Notes: generated by a model not told the origin, from the sequence alone. 64,000 nucleotides of DNA from Glaciecola sp048820975 (GCF_048820975.1 NZ_JBMEUF010000001.1:1116001-1180000), one strand, 5' to 3'. Counted from the first letter of the stretch, positions 17,808-26,290 are shown. Made by a program: numbers and translations.

Positions 17808-18581
17808 TTACTCCGCAGCTTTGATTGGTAATTCAACTAAGTCTTCAGGTACTAGGCCCTGAGCCATACGAACAGCTTGTACTACTGAGCCTAGGTATTC
17901 ATCACCTAAGGCTTCCCAAGTTCTGCTGTCATTATCCCAAACCCAAGCAGCTGATTGGTCAAGGCTTAACGCGATTAACGCAGTTCTACCTAAATTGAAA
18001 AAGTCTACTGCTACTTGTGTACCAGAAGCATCGATAGACCCTTTGTATGATTGAATCATACGGCCGTAATCGTTTTCAATTGAGTAAGCATCTAGTACTT
18101 GTCTAAACTGCTCAGAAACGGTAACGCTTGAATTACTCATAAGAGCGTTCAAACGGTCAACGCGGTCAAGGCGCTCTTCTAGATTAATTGGCACGTCAAG
18201 CTTGATGAAATTTTCTAAGCTGGCGATCATCTTCTTCATAAGAGGAACGATGTTTTGCTTAGTTTCTTCGATTGAATCGATTTGACGTTGTAAAGAATCG
18301 ATAACTTTTTGTTGGTCTGCAACCAAACCAGCAAGATAATCATTATAAATCTTAAGGTTTTCAGTTTGATCGATTACGTTTCTGTACTCAACAAGCAGTT
18401 CTTGTGATTGCTCGTGTAGACTATTAATTTTTTCTTGTGATTTCGCGGCATCTACTTGAATTTTACGCGATTCTTTCTGCACGTCTTCCAGCGGACCAGC
18501 AAAAACTGTGCTTGTAGAAGCAAGTGCTAAAGCACCTACAACGCAAGCAGCTATTTGAGTTCTCTTGCTCATTTTGGACAT
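17808..18581 (-). CDS. DUF3450 periplasmic coiled-coil protein, first gene of the TonB2 operon
   Basis: Protein of 257 residues with a signal peptide ending STVFAG (about residue 29) and a long coiled coil (about 35-115, including QVDAAKSQEKINSLHEQSQE and QQKVIDSLQRQIDSIEE). The C-terminal domain contains DFFNLGRTALIALSLDQSAAW. This matches the DUF3450 family, found upstream of ttpC-exbB-exbD-tonB sets. The ATG at 18581 is used; another Met lies three codons in. Function is unknown. A contact with the coiled coil of the TtpC-like protein is a reasonable guess. Confidence 0.85.
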   Translation of the reverse strand: MSKMSKRTQIAACVVGALALASTSTVFAGPLEDVQKESRKIQVDAAKSQEKINSLHEQSQELLVEYRNVIDQTENLKIYNDYLAGLVADQQKVIDSLQRQIDSIEETKQNIVPLMKKMIASLENFIKLDVPINLEERLDRVDRLNALMSNSSVTVSEQFRQVLDAYSIENDYGRMIQSYKGSIDASGTQVAVDFFNLGRTALIALSLDQSAAWVWDNDSRTWEALGDEYLGSVVQAVRMAQGLVPEDLVELPIKAAE

Positions 18582-18991
18582 ATTCCCAACCGTTAAATTC
18601 TGTTAATTAGACCTATCAATGGACTATTAAGGGTTTATAGTTATAAAAAACGTGCCCCATAACTAAGGGACACACCCCTGAATAGTCACAGGATGTAATT
18701 AAAATGTCAAGAAACTACTCACTATGAATGACTAAAATTTACTTTAAAAATATTGCAGATACTTATTGACATCAATACTGTTCAGTAATATGGAAAACAC
18801 GTGTAGTAAGTGAGTTAAATCAAGGCTTCGCACTATAAATGTGCATGAAATACAAAGTAATTGAGGTGTAAATTATAAGCGCTAGGCGTTGCTATTGTAT
18901 ACCTATAGTAAACAAGCACTTCGTTAATACTCAACCTTGCTACTTTTTTGTCGATAACAAATTACTATTGCTTACTATTGGGGCGCACTGC
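18582..18991. other. 410-base intergenic region, DUF3450 / comFB
   Basis: AT-rich divergent spacer with no open reading frame of interest. It holds the candidate TonB2 operon promoter described separately. I saw no Fur-box-like palindrome, although TonB systems are often iron-regulated. A TTGACA at 18766 on the plus strand has no -10 at a proper distance. Confidence 0.6.
18682..18710 (-). promoter_or_regulatory. Candidate sigma-70 promoter of the TonB2 operon
   Basis: On the minus strand a perfect -35 TTGACA (18710-18705) is followed after 17 bases by GACTAT (18687-18682). The -10 is only a partial match. It would give a leader of about 95 bases ahead of the DUF3450 gene. Confidence 0.5.
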
Positions 18992-19258
18992 ATGAAATTA
19001 GACACAGATATTCATAACTACTACGAACAACTCGTTCTTGAAAAAATTGAAAGCTTAGAGATAGAAAAAAAACACGATGCAGACTATATCGCTGATCTAA
19101 CGTGTTTAGTTCTCAACCAATTAAGGCCAAGATACATACGTTTTGAAGTCGATATGGCTTTTTATTTGCCAGCGTCGGAAAGGCAACAAATGGAAATGAA
19201 TGTAATAAATGCTATTGATTTGTCACTCAATTACTTAAATGACCATTATAGGAAATAA
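18992..19258 (+). CDS. ComFB-family protein (late competence development)
   Basis: Small cytoplasmic protein of 88 residues from ATG 18992 (MKLDTDIHNYYEQLVLEKI). The segment CLVLNQLRPRYIRFEVDMAFYL is the ComFB signature, with Asn-Leu-Pro-Arg-Tyr-like spacing; a helix-rich C-terminus follows. A TTG 24 bases upstream is in frame but lacks a ribosome binding site. Competence-related ComFB proteins are present in many bacteria without natural transformation genes nearby, and some members bind cyclic dinucleotides. No competence neighbour is seen; the convergent gene is 4.5S RNA. Confidence 0.8.
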   Translation: MKLDTDIHNYYEQLVLEKIESLEIEKKHDADYIADLTCLVLNQLRPRYIRFEVDMAFYLPASERQQMEMNVINAIDLSLNYLNDHYRK

Positions 19259-19262
19259 AATT

Positions 19263-19372
19263 GGGTGGCAGGCCCCAGCCACATCCCGGCACATAAGTCC
19301 CTTGGTACGGCTGCTCCCTTCCAGGCCTGACCGGGTTTCCAAGTTATTATTGCGAGAGGACCAGAGCCCACC
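19263..19372 (-). ncRNA. ffs: Signal recognition particle 4.5S RNA
   Basis: Read on the minus strand, the apical core is present: GGTCAGGCCTGGAAGGGAGC and AGCAG, with the Ffh-binding internal loops, closed by a long terminal helix (GGTGGGCTCTGG with the CCTGCCACCC side). At about 110 bases it matches the gammaproteobacterial 4.5S RNA and pairs with Ffh for membrane-protein targeting. Confidence 0.95.
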
Positions 19373-19495
19373 ATAGAAACGGTTCTTTGCTATGCATGTT
19401 TCTTAAAAAAGAAAATTCGTCATGCAACAACAAGGCGCGCATTATGAACATTACGCGCTTTTTATGCAAGGCTGATTTACGTAATTATTTACTCG

Positions 19496-20563
19496 TCATT
19501 CTTTTATTGACTGATTTAGCAAGGCTTGTTCGGCTATTTCATTCGCAATATCCACCGTGCTTGAGTCACTAAGCGATGATTTTTCCAACACTTTTTGTAC
19601 CGTATTACCTATATCTTCTAATTGTAAACGCAAGTTATGATTACTACTGTTAGTTAAGCTTTGGTGGTAAATATCAATGATCCCACCTGCATTAATTACA
19701 TAATCAGGAACATAGGCAATATTATTGAGCTTTAATGTTTTAGCAAGCTGGTTATTTGTTAATTGATTATTCGCCGCGCCAGCAACTATTTTGGCTTTTA
19801 TATGATCTATGCTTTGTTCGTTTATAGCGCCGCCTAAGGCACAAGGTGCAAAAATATCAACATCAAGCATATGTATACTTTCATTATCTACAATACTGGC
19901 TTCATACTCATTTTGCGCTACAAGTAAATTATCGCTGTATATATCTGATACAAACAGTTTTGCCCCGGCCTCATATAAATGTTTAGCAAGCCTTAGTCCA
20001 ACATTACCTAAACCCTGAATAGCCACCGTCTTATTGCGCAAGTCACTTGAAAAAACATGCTGTGTGGCTGCTTTTATGCCACAGAATACGCCATAGGCGG
20101 TAGACGGGGCGGGGTTTCCATTTGCAATTGAATCATCAAATGAGAAACGCGCTGATACACCTGCGGCATAAGATGTTTGGCTACCCATTATTTGTACATC
20201 TTCTACATTAATACCAGAGTCTTCTGCTATTATATATTGACCGTTCAAATTATTGACAAAGCGACCCATCGCGCGCATCAAGGCATCGCTCTTATGCTTG
20301 CGAGGATCTCCTATAATTACGGCTTTGCCACCACCTTGTTTAAGCCCCGCCATAGCAGCTTTATATGACATGCCTTGAGATAATTTCAGAACATCGCTCA
20401 ACGCTTCTTCACTATTACTATAGGGCCACATTCTGCATCCGCCTAAACTAGGGCCTAAATGAGTATTATGTATGGCAATAATAGCCTGTAATCCTGTTTC
20501 TTTATCAAAACAGAATGAAACATGCTCGTGATTATCGAAATCAGGGTGCTCAAACAATGCCAT
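19496..20563 (-). CDS. Leucine/valine/phenylalanine dehydrogenase
   Basis: NAD-dependent amino acid dehydrogenase of 355 residues that deaminates branched-chain amino acids to 2-oxo acids. The catalytic domain contains LGPSLGGCRMW and GLKQGGGKAVI, whose Lys is catalytic. The Rossmann domain has VAIQGLGNVGLRLA. The C-terminal VNAGGIIDIY is conserved. ATG 20563 (MALFEHPDFDNHEH) is chosen because it has AAGAAG upstream; a TTG 33 bases further out is less likely. It is divergent from an Lrp/AsnC gene, its probable regulator. The first substrate could be Leu, Val or Phe. Confidence 0.9.
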   Translation of the reverse strand: MALFEHPDFDNHEHVSFCFDKETGLQAIIAIHNTHLGPSLGGCRMWPYSNSEEALSDVLKLSQGMSYKAAMAGLKQGGGKAVIIGDPRKHKSDALMRAMGRFVNNLNGQYIIAEDSGINVEDVQIMGSQTSYAAGVSARFSFDDSIANGNPAPSTAYGVFCGIKAATQHVFSSDLRNKTVAIQGLGNVGLRLAKHLYEAGAKLFVSDIYSDNLLVAQNEYEASIVDNESIHMLDVDIFAPCALGGAINEQSIDHIKAKIVAGAANNQLTNNQLAKTLKLNNIAYVPDYVINAGGIIDIYHQSLTNSSNHNLRLQLEDIGNTVQKVLEKSSLSDSSTVDIANEIAEQALLNQSIKE

Positions 20564-20661
20564 TGAATATCTTCTTGTTTTTATTAAGTAAAACAATATG
20601 GTAACTGAGACTTACGAGGATATTCTTTGCGATTACTTATATGTATTTCAACTTAGCTGAA

Positions 20662-20706
20662 AAAAACAAAGAATTGTTTTTATTTTATAGGATATACATC
20701 CTATAA
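20662..20706. promoter_or_regulatory. Two adjacent inverted repeats, candidate Lrp-type operators
   Basis: IR1 has arms AAAAACAA and TTGTTTTT (20662-20681, 4-base spacer). IR2 has arms TTATAGGAT and ATCCTATAA (20685-20706, 4-base spacer) and is perfect over 9 bases. They lie in the 191-base gap between leucine dehydrogenase and the divergent Lrp gene, ending about 49 bases before the Lrp start. Their position fits autoregulation and control of the dehydrogenase. Confidence 0.5.
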
Positions 20707-20754
20707 TAAGGTTGAATTTAGAAAATTAACAACAATAAAAAGATTAATAACGAC

Positions 20755-21213
20755 ATGAAATTAGATAAATTTGACCGCGAAATTTTACGCGTGATGCAAA
20801 GAGATGCCACCGTATCCATGGCTGAGCTGAGCCAATATGTGGGTTTGTCGCATACGCCCTGCTGGCGCCGCGTGAAACGTATGGAAGCCGATGGCATCAT
20901 TCGTCAAAAAGTAACCTTGCTTGATGCGAAAAAACTGAATTTAGGTGTTTCTGTGTTTATTTATGTCACACTTAAAAATCATGACGGTGATTCACTGACT
21001 AAATTTGAAAGCGCCGTTCAAGAAATTGATGAAATAATAGAGTGCCACACTACCAGTGGGGACAAAGACTATTTATTGAAAGTTATAGTGCAAAGCATTG
21101 AAGAATATGAGCAGTTATTAAAGTCTAAACTCACTGGCTTGCCTTTGGTAGATCATATCAGTTCAACTTTTGCTTTAAAGCAGGTGAAAATCACCACAGA
21201 ACTTCCCATTTAA
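20755..21213 (+). CDS. Lrp/AsnC-family transcriptional regulator
   Basis: Regulator of 152 residues. The N-terminal helix-turn-helix (about 4-60) reads LDKFDREILRVMQRDATVSMAELSQ in two blocks, followed by HTPCWRRVKRMEADGII. The C-terminal RAM ligand-binding domain (about 65-145) includes HTTSGDKDYLLKV. Such proteins form octamers that sense amino acids. Divergence from leucine dehydrogenase suggests a BkdR-like regulator of branched-chain amino acid catabolism. Two inverted repeats lie between the genes. Confidence 0.92.
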   Translation: MKLDKFDREILRVMQRDATVSMAELSQYVGLSHTPCWRRVKRMEADGIIRQKVTLLDAKKLNLGVSVFIYVTLKNHDGDSLTKFESAVQEIDEIIECHTTSGDKDYLLKVIVQSIEEYEQLLKSKLTGLPLVDHISSTFALKQVKITTELPI

Positions 21214-21239
21214 TTGACCGTAGTCATCTAATGTAAGGC

Positions 21240-21893
21240 TTACTCGGCATCAATTTGTTTTTCTGGTGCCGCATCTGCAAACGCAGGTAAGGCAATACAT
21301 CTTTCGTAAATGCTTTTCGTAATTGGAAACTCATCCATATTCACGCCAAATCTTACCGCGCTATAAATTTGTGGAACTAGGCACGCATCAAGCATTGAAA
21401 CGCTATCTTTATAAGCATAATTTCCCGAACATGTTTGAGCTTGCACTTCAAAAGCGCTTAAGCCCCTCGTTATCCAATCTTTAGCCCATGCTTTAGTATC
21501 ATCATCTTGCGCTGAAAATTTTAGCTTTAGTGTTTGTAGTACGCGCAAATTCGCTAATGGCTGAACGTCACAGGCTAAATCTTGGGAAAGCGACCTTATA
21601 CGGGCTCGGTCTTCAATATTCTTAGGTATGAGCTGTATGTTTGTGGGATATTGCTCATCTAAGTATTCAATAATAGCAAGTGACTGCGTTAAAGTAAGCC
21701 CGGTGTTAATGTCGACTAAACTTGGCACAAGCATAGATGGGTTTAAGAGTTTATAATTATCCTTTCGCTGCTGCCCGCCCTCTTTCAATAGGTGAACGGG
21801 GATATACTCAAAATCTAAACCTTTTAAATTAAGTGCAATTCTTACCCTGTAAGAGGCAGATGAGCGCCAATATCCATATAAACTAAGACTCAT
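21240..21893 (-). CDS. maiA: Maleylacetoacetate isomerase (zeta-class GST)
   Basis: Glutathione-dependent enzyme of 217 residues that converts 4-maleylacetoacetate to 4-fumarylacetoacetate in tyrosine breakdown. The N-terminal thioredoxin domain starts LYGYWRSSASYRVRIALN, the zeta-class SSxSxRVRIAL signature with its catalytic Ser. NPSMLVPSL carries the cis-Pro and TQSLAIIEYLDE the glutathione contacts. The C-terminal helical domain follows. It lies 15 bases after tyrR; with phhA this marks a phenylalanine/tyrosine catabolic cluster. The hmgA and fahA steps are not in this window. Confidence 0.92.
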   Translation of the reverse strand: MSLSLYGYWRSSASYRVRIALNLKGLDFEYIPVHLLKEGGQQRKDNYKLLNPSMLVPSLVDINTGLTLTQSLAIIEYLDEQYPTNIQLIPKNIEDRARIRSLSQDLACDVQPLANLRVLQTLKLKFSAQDDDTKAWAKDWITRGLSAFEVQAQTCSGNYAYKDSVSMLDACLVPQIYSAVRFGVNMDEFPITKSIYERCIALPAFADAAPEKQIDAE

Positions 21894-21908
21894 GCTTGCC
21901 CCTTTTTA

Positions 21909-23465
21909 TTACTGTAATTTTGCTGAATGCTTAGAAATACCATATTCACGCAACTTGTTTGCAATTGCGGTATGACTTAAGCCTAATTTTCTGGCTAACT
22001 GCCTTGTACTTGGATATGAAGGGTACAAACTTTTTAGCATATCGCGCTCAAAGCGTTTTACCTCTTGTTCTAAGGTCCCATCAAAATCATCACCAATATA
22101 AGACACCGTAGCGCTGCAACTAGGCACTTGTATGGCATCTTTAGTAATTTCATTGCCGTCAATTAGTGAAATAGCGCGATACAAGGCATTGCTTAGTTGG
22201 CGCACATTGCCCGGCCATGGATATGACTGCAAATATGTAACACAAGGCTGGCTTAGCGATGGCGCCTGAATTCCAAGCTTGCGAGCATGTTGCGTCACTA
22301 GCTTTTTCGCTAAAGGAACAACATCTTGCTTTCTGTCACGCAACGAGGGAACCAGTAAGCCCAGCACATTTAGTCGATAGTATAAATCTTCTCTAAACTT
22401 ACCCGCTTGGACTTGTTCAGCTAAGTCTTTGCATGAGGTGCATATAATTCTACAGTCTATGTATTTAACTCTGCTATCACCTACTTGATGGTAGGTCCCA
22501 TACTCTAATACACGAAGTAATTTACTTTGTAACTGGGCTGACATTTGAGAAACTTCGTCAAGCAGTAAAGTCCCGCCTGCAGCTTGCTCAAACAAACCGG
22601 CTTTACCTTCTAAAGAGTTAAACCCACCACTGGCATAACCAAATAATTCGGTTTCAGCTACGTCGTCGGGGAGTGATGCACAGTTTAGGGTTACAAATTC
22701 TCCATCAGATCTTCGGCTATTGTCATGGCATGCTTTGGCAATTTGCTCTTTGCCACATCCGGTTTCACCCGTTATTAATATATTGCCATCTAGTTCAGAC
22801 ATACGCTTTGCCTCGCGTATCACTTTTTTCATGGCCGGGCTATTTGCTTCAAAACTATCAAAGCTGCCTGAATGAGTATGTCGAAGCATATTCATTTGAG
22901 CGCCTAATCGCCCTTCTGATTTAAGCATAACTACGGCACCTGCAAAAACTTGCTCATCAGAATCAGAAACGTACACCGGTAAAATTTCGGCGATGTAATC
23001 TTGCATAATAAAACGCACGCGTTCAGTTTGCGCTAGTACTTTTTTCCCGTGTAACCACTTCGTGAAATTAAACCCGTCAACCAAGTCGTCAATATTGAGT
23101 TCATTAATTTCGCTAGCCGATTTTTCAAGGCCTGCACTCACCGCTTCATTAAACAGTATAATTTGGCCATTTGCGTCAGTTGAAAAAACAGGATCAGGCA
23201 ATGTTTGTAGTAAGGCACGAAGTTGATTTCGTTCACGCTGAATAGGCATAAATGGCGTGGTTTTCACGTCAGATATGCCATCAACCAAGCGTAACTTAGG
23301 CATTAACTCCTGTAAGTCTGAAAACTCAATAGTGGGGAAATCTAAGAATATTTTCCCCGATGGCTCTATTTGTATTCCGCGTAAATCAATGGCATAACTT
23401 TGCAAAATGTCCAAAACATTTTTTGTTATCCCCGTTCTATCCGCACAAGTAATTTCTAAGCGCAT
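21909..23465 (-). CDS. tyrR: Aromatic amino acid regulator TyrR
   Basis: Transcription factor of 518 residues from ATG 23465 (MRLEITCADRTGITKNVLDI). Domains: ACT (1-70), PAS (about 80-190), an AAA+ domain with Walker A TGETGCGKEQIAKA and Walker B LLLDEVSQM, and a C-terminal Fis-type helix-turn-helix (STRQLARKLGLSHTAIANKLR). The sigma-54 contact loop GAFTGA is replaced by GGFNSLEG, the hallmark that TyrR acts at sigma-70 promoters. A GGAG lies about 10 bases upstream; 24 bases of extra upstream frame were not used. It sits between phhA and maiA. Confidence 0.94.
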   Translation of the reverse strand: MRLEITCADRTGITKNVLDILQSYAIDLRGIQIEPSGKIFLDFPTIEFSDLQELMPKLRLVDGISDVKTTPFMPIQRERNQLRALLQTLPDPVFSTDANGQIILFNEAVSAGLEKSASEINELNIDDLVDGFNFTKWLHGKKVLAQTERVRFIMQDYIAEILPVYVSDSDEQVFAGAVVMLKSEGRLGAQMNMLRHTHSGSFDSFEANSPAMKKVIREAKRMSELDGNILITGETGCGKEQIAKACHDNSRRSDGEFVTLNCASLPDDVAETELFGYASGGFNSLEGKAGLFEQAAGGTLLLDEVSQMSAQLQSKLLRVLEYGTYHQVGDSRVKYIDCRIICTSCKDLAEQVQAGKFREDLYYRLNVLGLLVPSLRDRKQDVVPLAKKLVTQHARKLGIQAPSLSQPCVTYLQSYPWPGNVRQLSNALYRAISLIDGNEITKDAIQVPSCSATVSYIGDDFDGTLEQEVKRFERDMLKSLYPSYPSTRQLARKLGLSHTAIANKLREYGISKHSAKLQ

Positions 23466-23606
23466 AATAAGCCAACTCCAAACAGCCAATAAAAATTATG
23501 AGTAAATGTATGAGCTTATATACGCTTATCAATAGCGCCAGATCACACCATTAAGCTTTATGAAAAATGTTTAATATTAGGCACAAACATTAGCGCATAA
23601 CGGCTC

Positions 23607-24398
23607 TCAGCTTACTTTTGCCGCAAATTTTGCAGCATACAAGCCCAACTGCTTAGCCTGTTTCACTAGGCGCATTAAATCGGTGTCAGCAAGTGAATCT
23701 AAGTCATCGGCTTGCTCTAACACGTAGTACAAAGGCTGCATAATATCTATTCGATAAGGTGTGCGCATTGCATCTAAAGGTGTAAGGGGCAAGCGCTCAG
23801 CCTGCGAAGATTCTAAAGCGTGAATTGTTTCCCCTGGAGATGACAATATCCCGCCCCCATAAATGCGTAGCCCTTCTGGGGTATTTAATAAACCAAACTC
23901 TACTGTAAACCAATACAATCTAGCTAAGTAAACGCGATCTTCTTTACTTGCCGCTAAACCGAGTTTCCCGTAGGTATGGGTAAAGTGTGCAAACGCAGGG
24001 TTTGTCAATAAGGGGCAATGCCCAAAAATTTCATGAAAGATATCAGGCTCTTGCAAATAATCGAACTCCTGTTCACTTCTAATGAAGGTCGCTACGGGAA
24101 ACTCTTTATTCGCAAGAAGGGTAAAAAAATCAGTGAAATTAATAAGCGCGGGTACCGAACTCGTTTTCCAACCCGTTGTTTTTCGTAAAACGGTATTAAT
24201 GTCGTTTAGTTGAGGGATTCGGTTGCTAGTCATTCCTAGCAGCTTTATGCCATCCATATACTGATTACACGCGCGCCCATCTAACAGTTTTATTTGCCTG
24301 TCATATAATCTTTTCCAACGATTATTCTCAGCGGCGCTCCAGTTAATGATGCCGTTTCTATCGGCTTGTTTTGATACGTACTGCGATTGCTTTTTCAT
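23607..24398 (-). CDS. phhA: Phenylalanine 4-monooxygenase
   Basis: Tetrahydropterin- and iron-dependent aromatic amino acid hydroxylase of 263 residues that converts phenylalanine to tyrosine. The iron ligands are in DIFHEIFGHCPLL (two His) and WFTVEFGL (Glu). RIYGGGILSSPGE is the conserved substrate loop. It has only the catalytic domain, as usual in bacteria. The pterin-recycling gene phhB is not adjacent. TyrR, encoded next to it, is the expected regulator. Confidence 0.95.
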   Translation of the reverse strand: MKKQSQYVSKQADRNGIINWSAAENNRWKRLYDRQIKLLDGRACNQYMDGIKLLGMTSNRIPQLNDINTVLRKTTGWKTSSVPALINFTDFFTLLANKEFPVATFIRSEQEFDYLQEPDIFHEIFGHCPLLTNPAFAHFTHTYGKLGLAASKEDRVYLARLYWFTVEFGLLNTPEGLRIYGGGILSSPGETIHALESSQAERLPLTPLDAMRTPYRIDIMQPLYYVLEQADDLDSLADTDLMRLVKQAKQLGLYAAKFAAKVS

Positions 24399-24497
24399 AA
24401 GTTACATTTTTGTAAATAAACTTGGAGCATAGTATGCAATTTACAAAATTATAGTTAGCTTAAAACCGCTACCACAGGAGGTATGACCACGATTTTT

Positions 24498-24515
24498 TGT
24501 AAACATATATGCACA
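24498..24515. promoter_or_regulatory. Weak candidate TyrR box upstream of phhA
   Basis: TGTAAA, six bases, then TGCACA matches 10 of 12 positions of the TyrR box TGTAAA-N6-TTTACA. It lies about 100 bases upstream of the phhA start. Other half-sites (TGTAAA at 24421, TTTACA at 24450) are closer to the gene. Confidence 0.35.
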
Positions 24516-24530
24516 ACCAGTATGTGAGTA

Positions 24531-24557
24531 TAAAAAAAGACCGCACAATGGCGGTCT
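24531..24557 (-). terminator. Intrinsic terminator of the pspABC operon
   Basis: On the minus strand AGACCGC (24557-24551) pairs with GCGGTCT (24544-24538) around a 6-base loop and is followed by a run of seven T. It lies 26 bases after the pspC stop. Confidence 0.88.
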
Positions 24558-24582
24558 GTTTGGGGGCTATAAACATCAGAGA

Positions 24583-25059
24583 TTACAAGCGGTTAATTTC
24601 TCGGTTTAATTGAAACTCTTTTGACGTCACATAGCTTTCTAAACGTCTTAATTGATCTTCGGTGGTAGCATAACGTTGTTTTATATCGAGTAAGGCTTTG
24701 CGTGGGGGTACACCCGCTTGCCAAACTTTCGATTTTACAGCTACTTTTTCGTGTGAATGAACATGTTCATTCCTAAAGCCTTTTCCCGAATAATGCCCGC
24801 TCTTTGTATCAGCGTGGTCTTGAGGCACATATCCTTTGTGTCCTAAGTCATCAGTCTTATTAGATGAAGCTTTGTCATCTAGAATAAACCATGCGGCTAC
24901 ATAAGCAACTAGAACAAAAGGACCAGCGGCAAGTAAAAAAGCGGTAACGGTTAATATTCTAACTAACCACGTTTCAATGCCAAAATACTCCGCTATGCCG
25001 GCGCATACTCCGCCTATTTTGCCTTTAGCCTTATTTCTATTTAGTTCACCACGTTTCAT
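24583..25059 (-). CDS. pspC: Phage shock protein C
   Basis: Inner-membrane protein of 158 residues. The N-terminal PspC domain reads KIGGVCAGIAEYFGIETWLVRILTV, with a hydrophobic segment to about residue 60 (VLVAYVAAWFILDD). The C-terminal half is hydrophilic and ends in a short coiled coil. PspC with PspB relays envelope stress and releases PspA from PspF. Its ATG overlaps the pspB stop by 4 bases. It is somewhat longer than the E. coli protein (119 residues) through the histidine-rich middle (about 75-115). Confidence 0.93.
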   Translation of the reverse strand: MKRGELNRNKAKGKIGGVCAGIAEYFGIETWLVRILTVTAFLLAAGPFVLVAYVAAWFILDDKASSNKTDDLGHKGYVPQDHADTKSGHYSGKGFRNEHVHSHEKVAVKSKVWQAGVPPRKALLDIKQRYATTEDQLRRLESYVTSKEFQLNREINRL

Positions 25060-25292
25060 GCTCTATTCCTCCAATCGGGGGCCTCTGCATCTAAAATACT
25101 TTCAAGTGTTTCAATTCTGTCAGCCATAACTTCGGCTTTTTCTGACAAGTTTTGTAAAGATCGAATTTCCGTTTCTGATAAACCTTGGCCCACTTGGCGC
25201 TTGCTACGATAATGCATTATTAACCAAACTGGCGCCACGAATATCATAAACAACATCATCGAAATGCCCGTAAATGTCATTAATTCGTCCAT
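25056..25292 (-). CDS. pspB: Phage shock protein B
   Basis: Small inner-membrane protein of 78 residues: one N-terminal helix (about 5-27, FTGISMMLFMIFVAPVWLIMHY) and a cytoplasmic leucine-zipper-like tail (LQNLSEKAEVMADRIETLES). The C-terminal APDWRNR is the family signature. It acts with PspC as sensor of membrane stress. It overlaps pspC by 4 bases and follows pspA by 63. Confidence 0.94.
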   Translation of the reverse strand: MDELMTFTGISMMLFMIFVAPVWLIMHYRSKRQVGQGLSETEIRSLQNLSEKAEVMADRIETLESILDAEAPDWRNRA

Positions 25293-25355
25293 CTTAAATC
25301 CCCTGTAATTTTTAAGAATGAAGCTAAGGTCTGTTAAACCTTAGCTACGCTGAGC

Positions 25356-26063
25356 CTAAGCTTTTTTTACATCATCAGCATTGTCAGTATTCGCTGCTTT
25401 TTGCTTCGAAGCAGCCATTTTCTGCTTAAGCGCGCTCAATTCGTCTTCAATTTGAGTATCTGCTTCTAAATTAGCAAACTCATCTTTTAGTGAACGTTTG
25501 CCTACATCGTAAGCTTCAACCTGAGATTCTAAATCATCAATTTTACGTTCAAATTGTTCAAAACGTCCCATGGCGTCATCTACTGTAGATGAATCTAAAC
25601 GCTTTTTCACCTCTAAGCGTGAACTTACTGTGTTTTGACGCATTACAATTGTTTTCTGACGGCTTTTGGCATCAGCTAGTTTGTCTTGTAATTGGCCCGT
25701 TTCGTTTTGTAATTTAGACAACTCATCTTCAATTAAGCTTAGTTCATGCTGCAGCGATTCTGCACCTGTATCTGCTTTTTGTCTTTCTTGTAAAGCAGCC
25801 CGTGCCAAATCTTCACGACCTTTACTAATAGCCAGTTCAGCTTTTGCTTCCCAATCGGCCGCTTCTTGCGTGTATTTATTAATTTGATGTACCACATCTT
25901 TCTTATTCGCTATGGTTTTAGCTGAGGCCGAACGGACTTCAACTAAAGTATCTTCCATTTCCTGAATAATTAGGCGTACCATCTTTTCTGGATCTTCTGC
26001 TTTATCTAATAATGCGTTGATATTAGAATTGATGATATCGGTAAAACGTGAAAAAATTCCCAT
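25356..26063 (-). CDS. pspA: Phage shock protein A
   Basis: Peripheral membrane, ESCRT-III-like coiled-coil protein of 235 residues. It starts MGIFSRFTDIINSNINALLDKAEDPEKM, the amphipathic helix and conserved DPEKM motif. Long coiled coils run to about residue 190. It inhibits PspF and stabilises stressed membranes. A sigma-54 promoter lies about 90 bases upstream. The C-terminal Lys/Ala-rich tail is a little longer than in E. coli (222 residues). Confidence 0.96.
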   Translation of the reverse strand: MGIFSRFTDIINSNINALLDKAEDPEKMVRLIIQEMEDTLVEVRSASAKTIANKKDVVHQINKYTQEAADWEAKAELAISKGREDLARAALQERQKADTGAESLQHELSLIEDELSKLQNETGQLQDKLADAKSRQKTIVMRQNTVSSRLEVKKRLDSSTVDDAMGRFEQFERKIDDLESQVEAYDVGKRSLKDEFANLEADTQIEDELSALKQKMAASKQKAANTDNADDVKKA

Positions 26064-26148
26064 GGTATAGTACCTCTTCGGTTAGTGCTGTAATTAGCAA
26101 TTTGTGTTAATTCACAATCTGATTAAACATTTTTCTTACCAAGTTATA

Positions 26149-26165
26149 TTCAATATGCTTGCCAA
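26149..26165 (-). promoter_or_regulatory. Sigma-54 promoter of pspABC
   Basis: On the minus strand TTGGCAAGCATATTGAA carries the -24 TTGGCA and -12 TTG elements at the required 10-base spacing; only the C of TTGC is missing. It is in the divergent gap between pspA and pspF, where PspF should activate it. Confidence 0.75.
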
Positions 26166-26290
26166 TATTTGAAAACACTATAACACACTGAATTACAATG
26201 GTTTTATGTGTTTTTAAAAATATTCTGTAAATTAACTAGTTTTAAAGTACACTATATTTTAGTGAATTTGACCAATAACAAGAGGTCGTT

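Noticed and set aside
18766..18791. Promoter for comFB (TTGACA with TAATAT)
   Set aside because: The spacing is only 14 bases, too short for a normal sigma-70 promoter.
19496..20596. TTG start 33 bases upstream for leucine dehydrogenase
   Set aside because: ATG 20563 has an AAGAAG element and gives the normal family N-terminus.
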